Source: Liolophura sinensis
Taxonomy: Eukaryota > Mollusca > Polyplacophora > Chitonida > Chitonidae
Reading direction: 5' to 3'
DNA: 60,000 bases
Assembly (NCBI RefSeq): GCF_032854445.1
Contig: NC_088296.1
Location: 27,112,667 to 27,172,666, forward strand
In this document: piece after piece, positions 12,401 to 23,834 of the stretch
Layout: each line of letters starts with the position of its first letter
Position numbering within the stretch: the first letter of the stretch is position 1
Made by a program: the position numbers and the translations under genes
Notes under the pieces: model-generated
What the model saw: only the letters and a program-made list of their open reading frames with translations
Told to the model about the DNA's origin: nothing
Databases searched by the model: none

Positions 12401-15400
12401 CTCCGAGGTGCGTCAGGTATAGATCTACCTGGTGAAGGTCTGTGGTGTACTCCGGGTACACGGATTACCTCCGAGGTGTGTCAGGTATAGACCTAGCTGG
12501 TGAAGGTCTGTGGTGTACTCCGGGTACACGGATTACCTTCGAGGTGTGTCAGGTATAGATCTACCTGGTGAAGGTCTGTGTTGTACTCGGGTACACGGAT
12601 TACCTCCGAGGTGTGTCAGGTATAGACCTAGCTGGTGAAGGTCTGTGGTGTACTCCGGGTACACGGATTGCCTTCGAGGTGTGGTCTGGTATAGATCTAC
12701 CTGGTGAAGGTCTGTGGTGTACTCTGAGTACACGGATTAACTCGAAGGTGTGTCAAGTATAGACCTACCTGGTGAAAGTCTGTGGTTTTCTCCGGGTACA
12801 CGGATTACCTCCGAGGTGTGTCAGGTATAGATCTACCTGGTGAAGGTCTGTGGTGTACTCCGTGTACACGGATTACCTGAGTGGTAAGTCAAGTATAGAC
12901 CTACCTGGTGAAGGTCTGTGGTGTACTCCAGGTACACGGATTACCTTCGAGGTGTGTCAGATGTAGACCTAGCTGGTGAAGGTCTGTGGTGTACTCCGGG
13001 TACACGGATTACCTCCGAGGTGTGTCAGGTATAGATCTACGTGGTGAAGGTATGTGGTGTTCTCCGGGTACACGGATTACCTCCGAGGTGTGTTAGGTAT
13101 AGATCTACCTGGTAAAGGTATGTGGTGTACTCCGGGTACACGGATTACCTCCGAGGTGTGTTAGGTATAGATCTACCTGGTGAAGGTCTGTGGTGTACTC
13201 CGGCTACACGGATTACCTAAGTGGTAAGTCAAGTATAGACCTACCTGGTGAAGGTCTGTGGTGTACTCCGGGGTACACAGATTACCTCAGAGGTGTGTCT
13301 GGTATAGATCTACCTGGTGAAGGTCTGTGGTGTACTCCGTGTACACGGATTACCTCCGAGGTGTGTCAGGTATAGACCTAGCTGGTGAAGGTCTGTGGTG
13401 TACTCAGGGTACACGGATTACCTCCGAGGTGTGTCAGGTATTGATCTACCTGGTGAAGGTCTGTGGTGTACTCCGGGTACACAGATTACCTCCGAGGTGT
13501 GTCTGGTATAGATCTACCTGGTGAAGGTCTGTGGTGTACTCCAGGTACACGGATTACCTCCGAGGTGTGTCAGGTATAGATCTACCTGGTGAAGGTCTGT
13601 GGTGTACTCCGGGGTACACAGATTACCTCAGAGGTGTGTCTGGTATAGATCTACCTGGTGAAGGTCTGTGGTGTACTCCGGGTACACGGATTACCTCCGA
13701 GGTGTGTCAGGTATAGATCTACCTGGTGAAGGTCTGTGGTGTACTCCGGGTACACGGATTACCTCCGAGGTGTGTCAGGTATAGATCTACCTGGTGAAGG
13801 TCTGTGGTGTACTCAGGGTACACGGATTATCTCAGAGGTGTGTCAGGTATAGACCTAGCTGGTGAAGATCTGTGGTGTACTCCGGGTACACGGATTACCT
13901 CAGAGGTGTGTCAGGTATAGACCTAGCTGGTGAAGTTCTGTGGTGTACTCCGGGGTACACAGATTGCCTCAGAGGTGTGTCTGGTATAGATCTACCTGGT
14001 GAAGGTCTGTGGTGTACTCCGGGTACACGGATTACCTCAGAGGTGTGTCAGGTGTAGACCTAGCTGGTGAAGGTCTGTGGTGTACTCCGGGTACACGGAT
14101 TACCTCCGAGGTGTGTCAGGTATAGATCTACCTGGTGAAGGTCTGTGGTGTACTCCGGGTACACGGATTACCTCCGAGGTGCATCAGGTATAGACCTACC
14201 TGGTGAAGGTCTGTGGTGTACTCCGTGTACACGGATTACCTCCGAGGTGCATCAGGTATAGACCTACCTGGTGAAGGTCTGTGGTGTACTCCGGGTACAC
14301 GGATTACCTTCGAGGTGTGTCAGGTATAGATTTACCTGATGAAGGTCTGTGGTGTACTCCGAGTACACGGATTAACACCGAGGTGTGTCAGGTATAGATT
14401 TGCCTGGTGAAGGTCTGTGGTTTTCTCGGGGTACACGGATTACCTCCGAGGTGTGTCAGGTATAGATCTACCTGATGAAGGTCTGTGATTCACTGCGGGT
14501 CCGCCGATTACCTCCCAGGTGTGTCAGGTATAGATCTGCCTGATGAAGGTCTGTGGTTTTCTCGGGGTACACGGATTACCTCCGATGTGTGTCAGGTATA
14601 GATCTACCTGATGAAGGTCTGTGATTCACTGCGGGTCCGCCGATTACCTCCCAGGTGTGTCAGGTATAGATCTGCCTGATGAAGGTCTGTGGTTTTCTCG
14701 GGGTACACGGATTACCTCCGATGTGTGTCAGGTATAGATCTACCTGATGAAGGTCTGTGATTCACTGCGGGTCCGCCGATTACCTCCCAGGTGTGTCAGG
14801 TATAGATCTGCCTGATGAAGGTCTGTGGTTTTCTCGGGGTACACGGATTACCTCCGATGTGTGTCAGGTATAGATCTACCTGATGAAGGTCTGTGATTCA
14901 CTGCGGGTCCGCCGATTACCTCCCAGGTGTGTCAGGTATAGATCTGCCTGATGAAGGTCTGTGGTTTTCTCGGGGTACACGGATTACCTCCGAGGTGGGT
15001 CAGGTATCGATCTATCTGGAGAACGTTTGGGGTTTACTCCTGGTAGACGGATTACCTCCGAGGTGTGTACTCCGGGTACACGGATTATCTTTGAGGTGTG
15101 TCAGGTATAGATTTACCTGCTGAAGGTCTGTGGTTTACCTCCAACCACAAACCTGGTCCGCGTCATATTGGTGAACAATATAGTAGGAACTTAAACATCT
15201 ATCAAATAAATAAATAATAAGTAATATTTTGTAAACAAATACATACATTGTAAGTGCGAGTGAGTGCTTGGGGTTTAACGTCGTACTCTACATAAATTGT
15301 AGGTAAATAAATTAAATGCATGGACACATTTGGTCAGTCCTGTGAGTAGAGCTAATTACTTGTTTTTTAATTCGTCACGATGTCGGTGATTGTGTTTTGT

Positions 15401-15585
15401 GCCGACAGCTGACCGTGGCGGACGTGGCCTTCTTCAGCGTCCAGGACTGGCTGAAGTCTGCCTATAAAGAAGAGGGTGTGTCTCTGGTGGCCGGGTACAA
15501 GGCAGTGGATCAGCACTTGACCAAGATTTCAAAAATACCCGCCGTCGCTGACTGGGTGAAGAAGAGACCGGAAACCCCGTTCTGA
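299..15585 (+). CDS. Sigma-class glutathione S-transferase, five coding exons
   Basis: Cytosolic GST of the sigma (prostaglandin-D-synthase/S-crystallin-like) class, which conjugates glutathione to electrophiles. Joining 299-452, 1996-2088, 2423-2538, 3076-3180 and 15409-15585 gives 645 bp, or 214 aa plus stop, the usual length for the class. All junctions are GT-AG and the phases (1,1,0,0) keep the frame. Visible landmarks: catalytic Tyr8 in LIYFNLRARGE, cis-Pro59 in FGQLPVLEVDG, the glutathione-binding pair Gln70-Ser71, and the C-domain start LTVADVAFF at 157 with the N-cap Asp. The start Met is the first one after an AG acceptor at 287-288, so a 5'UTR intron probably lies upstream. The Trp common before the PFGQLP loop is replaced (EYAEIKKAAP). 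Intron 4 is about 12.2 kb and holds the giant minisatellite. Class assignment rests on motif recognition; the substrate is unknown. Confidence 0.9.
646..878 (+). repeat. 117-bp tandem duplication in GST intron 1
   Basis: Two adjacent copies begin GAAGGGATGCCAAAATCA at 646 and 763 and end around TTATTTTGTAGCG, differing by scattered substitutions and small indels. Confidence 0.8.
927..1220 (+). repeat. 29-bp minisatellite, about 10 copies, GST intron 1
   Basis: The unit is GATGTGATGCATGTATCATC plus ATTTTTTCG or ATTGTTTCG. The first copy carries a short insertion (GGCCTA). The ATGCAT core is self-complementary. Confidence 0.9.
1580..1800 (+). repeat. Degenerate SINE-like repeat, GST intron 1
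   Basis: It contains CTGGTTGGTCCGGTGTCAT-type units resembling the 28-29 kb minisatellite, then GTCGTCACATAGCTGAGAAA and TACGACGTTAAAACTATCCC, a weak match to the SINE 3' tail seen elsewhere in the window. Family identity is inferred. Confidence 0.45.
1996..2088 (+). CDS. GST exon 2 (residues 52-83)
   Basis: Acceptor ...CCAATCAG|CGGCTCC and donor GAATTCG|GTAAGATC. It encodes AAPFGQLPVLEVDGENLAQS and HAIERFLAREF, the cis-Pro and Gln-Ser glutathione site. The donor region is repeated imperfectly just downstream (see findings). Confidence 0.88.
2423..2538 (+). CDS. GST exon 3 (residues 83-121)
   Basis: Acceptor TTATCCAG|GA completes Gly83. The exon encodes LDGETSLQKAKVDMWIEGAD and on to HDAKKK, the first helices of the C-terminal domain. 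Donor AAGAAG|GTTATG is a weaker GT site, but the downstream frame requires it. Confidence 0.83.
2674..2792 (+). repeat. Low-complexity CAAGCAAAT-rich tract, GST intron 3
   Basis: Irregular repeats of AAGCAAAT, CAAGCAAGC and AAACAAATC. No coding signal. Confidence 0.7.
3076..3180 (+). CDS. GST exon 4 (residues 122-156)
   Basis: Acceptor TTATTTCAG|GCTGCTGAC and donor GACAAG|GTAGGT, both phase 0. It encodes AADKNRIMTVVAPAVLGALE and on to GGFIVGDK. It lies about 160 bp before the 68-bp array begins. Confidence 0.88.
3339..15140 (+). repeat. Giant 68-bp minisatellite, about 173 units, in GST intron 4
   Basis: A near-continuous array of 68-bp units. Each reads roughly GGTGTGTCAGGTATAGA, then CCTAGCTGGTGAAGGTCTG, then TGGTGTACTCCGGGTACACG, then GATTACCTCCGA. 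The first two units are identical except at the edge; later ones vary mainly at CCTAGC/TCTACC and CTCCGA/CTCAGA/CTTCGA. Since 68 is not a multiple of 3 and the unit contains TAG, no reading frame exceeds about 66 codons, so it is non-coding. Higher-order structure is present, and the last 0.6 kb is organised as 136-bp dimers. The array ends directly in a SINE-like 3' tail. The whole array is transcribed as part of the GST pre-mRNA if the gene model is right. Confidence 0.97.
14485..15000 (+). repeat. 136-bp dimer higher-order repeat, four copies
   Basis: The variant GTGATTCACTGCGGGTCCGC recurs at 14485, 14621, 14757 and 14893, exactly 136 bp apart. It alternates with a second 68-bp variant containing GTGGTTTTCTCGGGGTACAC. 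Confidence 0.9.
15141..15230 (+). mobile_element. SINE 3' tail fused to the end of the 68-bp array
   Basis: CTCCAACCACAAACCTGG, CGCGTCATATTGGTGAACAA and TTAAACATCTATCAAATAAA follow in order. They line up with the intact tail at 42970-43055 (CCTCCCACCACAATGCTGG, GTCGTATAAGTGAAATATTC, AACACCAATCAAATAAATAA). It starts where the last 68-bp unit stops. Confidence 0.65.
15258..15292 (-). mobile_element. SINE tail fragment, reverse orientation
   Basis: GAGTGCTTGGGGTTTAACGT is the complement of an ACGTTAAACCCCAAGCACTC tail, a common ending of molluscan SINE-like repeats. Confidence 0.5.
15409..15585 (+). CDS. GST exon 5 (residues 157-214, stop)
   Basis: Acceptor GTGCCGACAG|CTGACC. It encodes LTVADVAFFSVQDWLKSAYK and on to KKRPETPF, then TGA. 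GDK|LTVADVAFF rebuilds the typical GST helix-6 N-cap across a 12.2-kb intron. No canonical AATAAA was noticed in the first 150 bases after the stop. Confidence 0.9.
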   Translation: MTVADVAFFSVQDWLKSAYKEEGVSLVAGYKAVDQHLTKISKIPAVADWVKKRPETPF

Positions 15586-16523
15586 ATGGCTGCAGCTGAG
15601 ATGGAAACTCAGTCATAGGAAGCTGTGGAAGAGACCGGAAACATTCTCGCAGTTACCTAATTTAAAGAAGTAAAAATGTCTCCAATGTTATGGCAGAAAG
15701 AAACCACTGAAACTGCAGGATAAAGGCATCTGTTCGTAATTGTGTTTCAGCGTGTTTTTATTTTTTATATTATTATTGATGGGTTTTTTTTTTTTTTGGC
15801 GTTACTTTTACCCATTTTATATCAACAATTCAGATCATCCACGCGGGTGAGGGGAGGCAGAAATTGTGACAAAATTTGTGTGGAGTGAAGACTGAAGGGC
15901 GTACTTGATTGCGGAATAAGAAGCCGGCTTTTGTTGTTGGGCATTTCATGTGGGCCTGCATGAAGGTCGATACATGTTACCTCCTTTCCACTACTGGTTC
16001 GCTGTACAAGTGGGTCAACATCGGAATTTTATTCACTTACTTGCCGAAGTCCGAGAGCATATTCGTTTTGTTTTTTGTCTTCTTGTTTACTTAAAAGAAA
16101 GGACAACATCAGGCCAAACGTCTGAGCGTGGGTGATACATTCCTCAGGAAGTGTAAAACTTTTTATTTTTACGATATTGCACTACCCAAAAGGGGCAGCG
16201 GAAAGTTAGCAAAATCGTGCTCATTGAGACAATCGATGGCGCCGCCATGGTATCATCGTTATCCCATCGGCAGCCAGGTATTTCTATAACCCGAAAAAGT
16301 GTCTGCTCAGGCTAACATCAACCGAACCCTATGTAGCCATTTAACCTTATGACCGTGGGGTGCGAGTGACGCGACATCGTACTTCCGCTTGCCTTAACGT
16401 GGCGTATCCCATGGTCTCTTGACAGTTCCTCATTACAATTTGATACATAGAGTTGACCACACAAGCAGCTCTGTTGTCTTTGTCTGTTTCTATCTGCTTT
16501 AAAACCTCTTCCTATAGGCACAA
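15586..16523. other. GST 3' flank, no gene seen
   Basis: Presumed 3'UTR and intergenic DNA. It holds poly-T runs (15755-15798) and no convincing reading frame or splice structure. Bases 16150-16523 might belong to the 5' part of the adjacent retroelement but show no homology to its second copy. Confidence 0.6.
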
Positions 16524-16524
16524 C

Positions 16525-18426
16525 AGTCATGGTAGGAGGAAGTTCAACAGAAACATGATTCACAAACACGTTATAGTTAGTTATTTAGTCGGATTGTCGT
16601 ATGACACCAATAGCATGCATGCTCTACCCACGGCGTTATATGCACTGCCACTGAACATGCTAAAACAGATAGTTCAAGACGTATCCAATAACATACACAA
16701 TTTTAATGTTTCACCTCACCTTGTACGTCTGTGTCAAGACATATCGTATTTTCGACTGTATCGCCCTGTAACTACAATTGAAACTCAACACGATCGACTC
16801 TTTCTGAAGATAAAGTATTTAGACAGTGGCCTTGATTTAATTAACCTACCACGCATCTTTAATGAACCTGATGTTCGTAGTGCTGTGCCTAATTATTTTA
16901 ATATCCAAGAGCCACCTTGCATATCCTATGAGTATACAAAGCCTATCGCTTCCAAAATTTTCAATTATTCCCAGGCCATCAAGGTGTTCGATTTGGCCAC
17001 GTAAAGAAGGTTAGTTTAGCTATACACCGTCTAGACAATGATGCTCTATCTAAAGTTAAACAGGTTTTGAAGGACCCCAGTGTGCAAGCAACACTCGCTG
17101 ACCTTCAAAGTAAATTTGTCATCACTGTAGCAGGCAAGGCTCCTAATAATGTCATCTTTATTTGCAAGAATTGTTATTATCAAATACTTTTTCAAAAGCT
17201 ATGTACATCTACAACGACATCCACGTATTCTGCTACTACATGTACTCTGGAGGAACTGTTTAATAAACACAAAACCTTTCTTAAAGAAAGGCGCATAAAT
17301 ATACCTACCCGTCACACAGAAATACCACAACTTTACTGGATTCCTAAAATGCATAAATCCCCATACAAGGCTCGATTTATTGCGGGTTCAAGAAGTTGTA
17401 CCACCAAACTCTTGTCAACCCTACTTACGAGAGCGTTACAAGAAGTAGTCATTTTGGAATAAGTAGGCCTATTGTTGTGCCATAACAAAAAATTCAGGTG
17501 TCAACTGCATGTGGATTCTTAACAACTCCAAACGTCTTACAGAAGAACTTGATGCTCATATGCATATACCGTACAAAGACGTATCCACATGGGATTTCTC
17601 TACTCTCTATACTACAATTCCTCACAAAGATCTTATTGAAAGAATATCGTCATTAATTGTCTCGGTATTTATTAAAACAGGTCACCGTTACATAAACGTC
17701 AGAAGAAATAAGGCTTTCTTTAGTTCTACTCTTTATAAAGGTTACCACTCATGGGATGTTACATTATTTATTGAATTACTTCAATTTCTCATTAATAACA
17801 CCTATGTGAAATTCGGAGATACCATTTACCAACAGTGCATAGGTGTTCCAATGGGTACCAGTTGTACGCCTCTTTTGGCAGACCTATCCTTGTCTTCATA
17901 TGAATACGACTATATGCAGAAATTACTTAAAAGTAATATCTTTAAAGCTCGATCCTTTTCATTTACCAAGCGGTATATTGATGATCCACTGGCGTTAAAT
18001 AACCCTCATATTGCTGAAGAGGTGAAGGAAATCTATCCGCCTTCATTGGATTTAAAGGAGACAACAGATAGTCCTGATGGTACATCTTGTTTGGATCTAT
18101 ATCTGTTCAAAGACGAACAAGGTCTCCTTTCACGCCGCCTTTACGACAAAGGCGATAATTTCAATTTTGATACTGTAAATTATCCTTATTTAGATAGCAA
18201 TATACCAAAGTGTCCTGCATATGGCGTATACATATCTCGCCTTGTAGCATTTGTCAGATCTTGCTTTAATTGTTATGACTTTAATCTGCGTCACAAGTTG
18301 TTAGTTCAAAAACTAGTTTGTCAAGGATACTCCATCAAACGCCTTCATTCTAAGTTTCTCAAATTTTACAATGAGTATAACACACTCGTTAGCAGGTATG
18401 GACAGAGCGTTCAGAATCTCTGGTGA
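16525..18426 (+). pseudogene. Penelope-like reverse transcriptase pseudogene, copy 1
   Basis: A PLE polyprotein in pieces. The N-terminal piece runs from SHGRRKFNRN to VFDLAT. There an internal deletion of about 276 bp relative to copy 2 removes the Cys-rich segment and shifts the frame (17001/17004). The middle piece includes ITVAGKAPNNVIFICKN and YWIPKMHKSPYKARFIAGS. A frameshift near 17450 leads into the RT core: FSTLYTTIPH (motif A region), IGVPMGTSCTPLLADL (motif B), and RYIDDPLALNN with the YIDD catalytic Asp pair. It ends at QSVQNLW and TGA. An RT of this family copies element RNA into DNA; this copy cannot be translated whole. Clade within PLE is uncertain; motif style recalls the Naiad-like invertebrate lineage. 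Confidence 0.85.
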
Positions 18427-19088
18427 TCTGCATTGTGATCAACCACATAGACGGCGCTGTTATCCTTATGTACATATCTATCGCGTACATGGTATTTAAC
18501 AACATAGATGGCGCTGCTTCCAGAGTGTAACCGTCTACCTTGTAGACAGCTTTTATACACACCAGCATGTCATGTGTAACATCGTAGATGGCGCCTCATG
18601 TAGTATGAGATCTTTACATATTAACGGAAAAGACGTAATCGTCCGTTACTTTTGAATCACAATCTGTTCGGTTAAGGTCCGTAACGCTTGTCATTTTCGA
18701 ACTGTATCTAATACCGTTTAACCTGGGGCTAGGGGCCGTAAAGGTAGCCATGCTCCTTACATCTGCATGATGCCTTTATGAACAGTTGCAATCAAAGCGC
18801 CACTGAGATACCTTGTTTAATTGTTATTTGACCTGGAACTCATTCATGGACTACGAATTTGAACTTTGATATGGAATTCATGCCTGGAATATCCACTGTC
18901 TGCCCGGCATCATTGAAAACTGATGACCGCTTCTCTCTTGTGTGTTACCGGCTTTATTTCCTATTTGTATAATTTCTTACATACATTTGTCTTTGGGGGC
19001 TAGTGTTAAACGTTGTTTTGCGATTATCGACTTGGAACGCCCTTTACGGACTACGAATGGTATATGAATGTCGGACCTGACGTTTATA
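18427..19088 (+). other. PLE 3' untranslated region with three AGATGGCGC motifs
   Basis: About 660 bp conserved, in the opposite orientation, at 50722-51360. AGAYGGCGCY occurs at 18449, 18506 and 18586. Further shared blocks include ACCGTTTAACCTGGGGCTAG and CTTACATCTGCATGATGCCT. Confidence 0.75.
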
Positions 19089-19456
19089 TATGTATATACA
19101 GCGTAGATGCTTGTACGTAATGATAGGAAGGGTGTCAGCGGCATACGTGTAGAATCTATAGAGATCTATTCGGCTTTCTAAGAGTAAAAAAAAAAAAAGG
19201 AAAAAAAAACATTGACACGAATATAACATTTGTGAGCGGTGAAAGCCTATTCTGGTCATGGCAATATTTTTACCATCTCTGGTATGTTGCTTGATGAACC
19301 TGTCTTCCTGTAATAATTAAAAATCTTTCCAATGGTTGTTAATCAGAAATGCGTTTTCAAAATGATTCATTACGTACACGATAATTGCTGGGCTCTGGAC
19401 AGGCATTAAGACAGGCTACAACTTGGCGTGTGTACAGCCTTCGGTAAATTGAGCAA

Positions 19457-19488
<32 letters not shown>

Positions 19489-20097
19489 TATCTGTTATCA
19501 TCGCAGATTATTCTGTCAATAATAGCATAAACATTGTGTTAAATTAGAATGAAGATTAGGTGAATGATGGACTTCAGATACACCTGTAGCGCTAGTGAAA
19601 TATTTGTGGTGCACAGGGTACAGTGTTTTGGGAAAATGGTGCGCAAATACTCCATGTTAACGAGGATCGAATCCAGAAAGAATCCAACAATAGGCACTGT
19701 ATGGACCTCTCATGTCTGTGTTCATTCCGTATTAAGTGGAATCGTACTCTGTATGAATACATTGTCGGCTTTTAAGCTGTTATTGTAAATAATCCCAGTA
19801 CTTATCCTGCATGTTTGTATTCTATGGACGTGAATCCGCAATAAAACCTAACAGTAAATAAAACTGAATTTGACGCAATTTTGTGTCACAATAACAAAAT
19901 ACATTATAGCATCCTCCAGACAACAGACTTTCCGTTATTATTAACACAATGGTATTTGAGTGTATGTGTTTACCGAGAAGTAGCCTGCCATTGGTATGAC
20001 AGGAAAGCTGTAATTTTAAACTGCAGTCTGTGTTTGTTATGTGACTTGTGATGTCCTTTTGACTGACTGGTAAATGACTTATCCGTAGTAGATCGAC
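19089..20097. other. Intergenic, no gene seen
   Basis: AT-rich, with a poly-A stretch at 19187-19210 and an (ATT)/(AT) microsatellite at 19460-19491. Short frames only. Confidence 0.7.
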
Positions 20098-20181
20098 TAC
20101 ATGACGTTTTATTGTCGCGATAAAACTGAAATATTGTTGAAAGCGACGTTAAAACTTTCACTCACTCACTCACTCACTCAC
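20098..20181 (+). mobile_element. SINE-like 3' tail with (ACTC)n
   Basis: GTCGCGATAAAACTGAAATA, TTGTTGAAAGCGACGTTAAA and then CACTCACTCACTCACTCAC: the tail form widespread in mollusc genomes. No tRNA-like head is visible upstream. Confidence 0.6.
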
Positions 20182-20354
20182 TTCGAGAAGTAGCTGTGCA
20201 CTGCTGGTACATGGAAATACGAATTAGAGGAAGGTAAGCTACTTATGATCATCTGTGTAATCCCTATTACGCTCGTGCTACAAAATGTGGTTTAAAATAA
20301 ACCTACAGGGTTAGCTTGACCATGTTTATTAATAGTGTATATTGTGATGTTCAG

Positions 20355-20429
20355 CTTGCCGGCTGCATCTTTCACCCAGGCGCTTGAAGCGGCCGCACAG
20401 AAAGCTTGTCTGGATATAACAACCCAAAG
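20355..20429 (+). CDS. Exon-like segment, unknown gene
   Basis: A 75-bp segment sits between a good acceptor (ATTGTGATGTTCAG|) and a strong donor (CCCAAAG|GTAAGT). It is more GC-rich than its surroundings and open in one frame as LPAASFTQALEAAAQKACLD plus ITTQ. No flanking exons were recognised, so it may be chance. Confidence 0.25.
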
Positions 20430-20646
20430 GTAAGTAACTCACCAAGGGAACAGAAAACTATTGTAGCAATTTTTTTTGTTTGTATATAATCTTCATAACG
20501 ATACAGATATCCCAGTTCCAAGTCACATCGTTTACCACAGGGGAAAACACAATATTGGTAGCGTGAAACAACCAGTGTCGAACACTGGAGCAATATCTGT
20601 ATACCTCTGGAGACGTTCGCTACTATGGATTCTTGAATGTCAGCTC

Positions 20647-23638
<2,992 letters not shown>

Positions 23639-23752
23639 TCTCCAAAATAGAACCTGCCGAACTTTTTTTTACAAGGGTTTGGACATAGGTTGGGTGGTAA
23701 AAAGCCTAACAAAAAATCCGTATAAATCCGTAATTAAAACTTAAATTAAATT

Positions 23753-23771
23753 ATGTAAATATATGCTATAA

Positions 23772-23807
<36 letters not shown>

Positions 23808-23834
23808 CTTATACCTTATAGCATATATTTACAT
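23753..23834. repeat. AT-rich palindrome, 22-bp arms around (AT)n
   Basis: Left arm 23753-23774 (ATGTAAATATATGCTATAAG, GT) and right arm 23813-23834 are perfect reverse complements, with an AT tract between. It could form a cruciform. Confidence 0.9.

Larger units (their letters stand above)
16524..19088 (+). mobile_element. Penelope-like retroelement, copy 1 (decayed)
   Basis: Homology with the element at 50722-53624 runs from CAGTCATGGTAG (16524) to GACGTTTATA (19088), including about 660 bp after the stop. The coding part is split over three frames: 16525-17001, 17004-17459 and 17509-18426. No GIY-YIG endonuclease is visible. The 5' boundary is only where homology starts, and no target-site duplication was found. 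Confidence 0.85.

Noticed and set aside
3339-15140. CRISPR-like array
   Set aside because: Units are contiguous 68-bp repeats without unique spacers, in an animal intron.
18915-18960. Hammerhead-ribozyme-like CTGATGA in the PLE 3'UTR
   Set aside because: Copy 2 has CTAATGA at the same place and no matching GAAA core or stems were seen.
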